DNA of 64,000 bases, taken from the NCBI GenBank assembly GCA_018657955.1, contig JABHWD010000015.1:1-64000 (forward strand), read 5' to 3'. Numbering within the stretch: the stretch's first letter is position 1; every line of letters begins with the position of its first letter. A model generated the notes under the pieces. The model was not told where the DNA came from, ran no database searches, and worked only from the letters and a program-made list of their open reading frames with translations. Below, piece by piece: positions 63,996 to 64,000 of the stretch. The stretch comes from Flavobacteriaceae bacterium (GTDB lineage: Bacteria; Bacteroidota; Bacteroidia; Flavobacteriales; Flavobacteriaceae). The position numbers were made by a program, and so were the translations under genes.

Positions 63996-64000
63996 AAGAA

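Noticed and set aside
1-64000. CRISPR arrays, insertion sequences, rRNA operon, replication origin
   Set aside because: No regularly spaced repeats, transposase genes, rRNA sequence or DnaA-box cluster were seen.

Overview
The window looks like an AT-rich, tightly packed chromosome segment of a member of the Bacteroidota, most likely a marine-type Flavobacteriia. Supporting signs are: the type IX secretion translocon SprA, a PorP/SprF-like protein and a T9SS type A sorting domain; the flavobacterial order coxI-ruvB-queG-ruvA-sprA-gcvH-tonB-ctaB-coxIII; a FolK-deoxynucleoside kinase fusion; promoters of the Bacteroidota type (TTTG-N19-TAnnTTTG); and few Shine-Dalgarno sequences. No genus is claimed. 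There are no rRNA genes, CRISPR arrays or insertion sequences.

Layout. 1-17.4 kb (+): the end of cytochrome oxidase subunit I, recombination and queuosine genes, the giant sprA, gcvH, a VanZ-like gene, tonB, then an oxidase assembly cluster (ctaB, two subunit III genes, subunit IV, a cysteine-poor SCO-like protein, SCO1, DUF420, a small CxxC membrane protein). 17.4-28.5 kb (+): an accessory envelope/regulation block with DUF6249, an XRE regulator, a DUF5916 outer-membrane protein preceded by unusual repeats, a small lipoprotein, PadR, a double-PspC protein and a complete MacAB-TolC-like exporter, ending in tsaB. 29.2-40.6 kb: DUF255 and NifU proteins (-), a PorP-like protein (+), then the envelope operon nadK-DUF6089-uppS-bamA-skp-skp with murI (-). 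40.6-45.5 kb (+): a 25-codon small ORF, pdxJ, a hydrolase, tig-clpP-clpX. 45.5-53.3 kb: alternating single genes (GH3, DUF2797, queuosine-precursor transporter, folK-dNK, a TrmH-type methyltransferase, mutS) and two tRNA genes. 53.3-64 kb, mostly (-): a G+C-richer Tat-exported SpdH-like flavoenzyme next to the tRNAs, a DEAD-box helicase, a T9SS-secreted sugar dehydrogenase, kdtA with no normal start codon, an amidohydrolase (+), and lspA-fabD-folA-thyA.

How the genes work together. Most of the segment is core machinery: respiration (oxidase plus copper and heme delivery), cell envelope biogenesis (undecaprenyl-PP, BamA, Skp, Kdo transfer, LspA, FabD, MurI), protein quality control (trigger factor, ClpXP) and one-carbon/dTMP metabolism (GcvH, FolK, FolA, ThyA). 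The best candidates for something less described are the 17.4-28.5 kb block with its repeat-marked promoter, the cysteine-poor SCO paralogue, the His-rich insertion in subunit III, the non-AUG start of kdtA, and the apparently transferred Tat flavoenzyme. Convergent gene pairs nearly always overlap at their stop codons, and several promoters sit so close to their start codon that leaderless mRNAs are expected.
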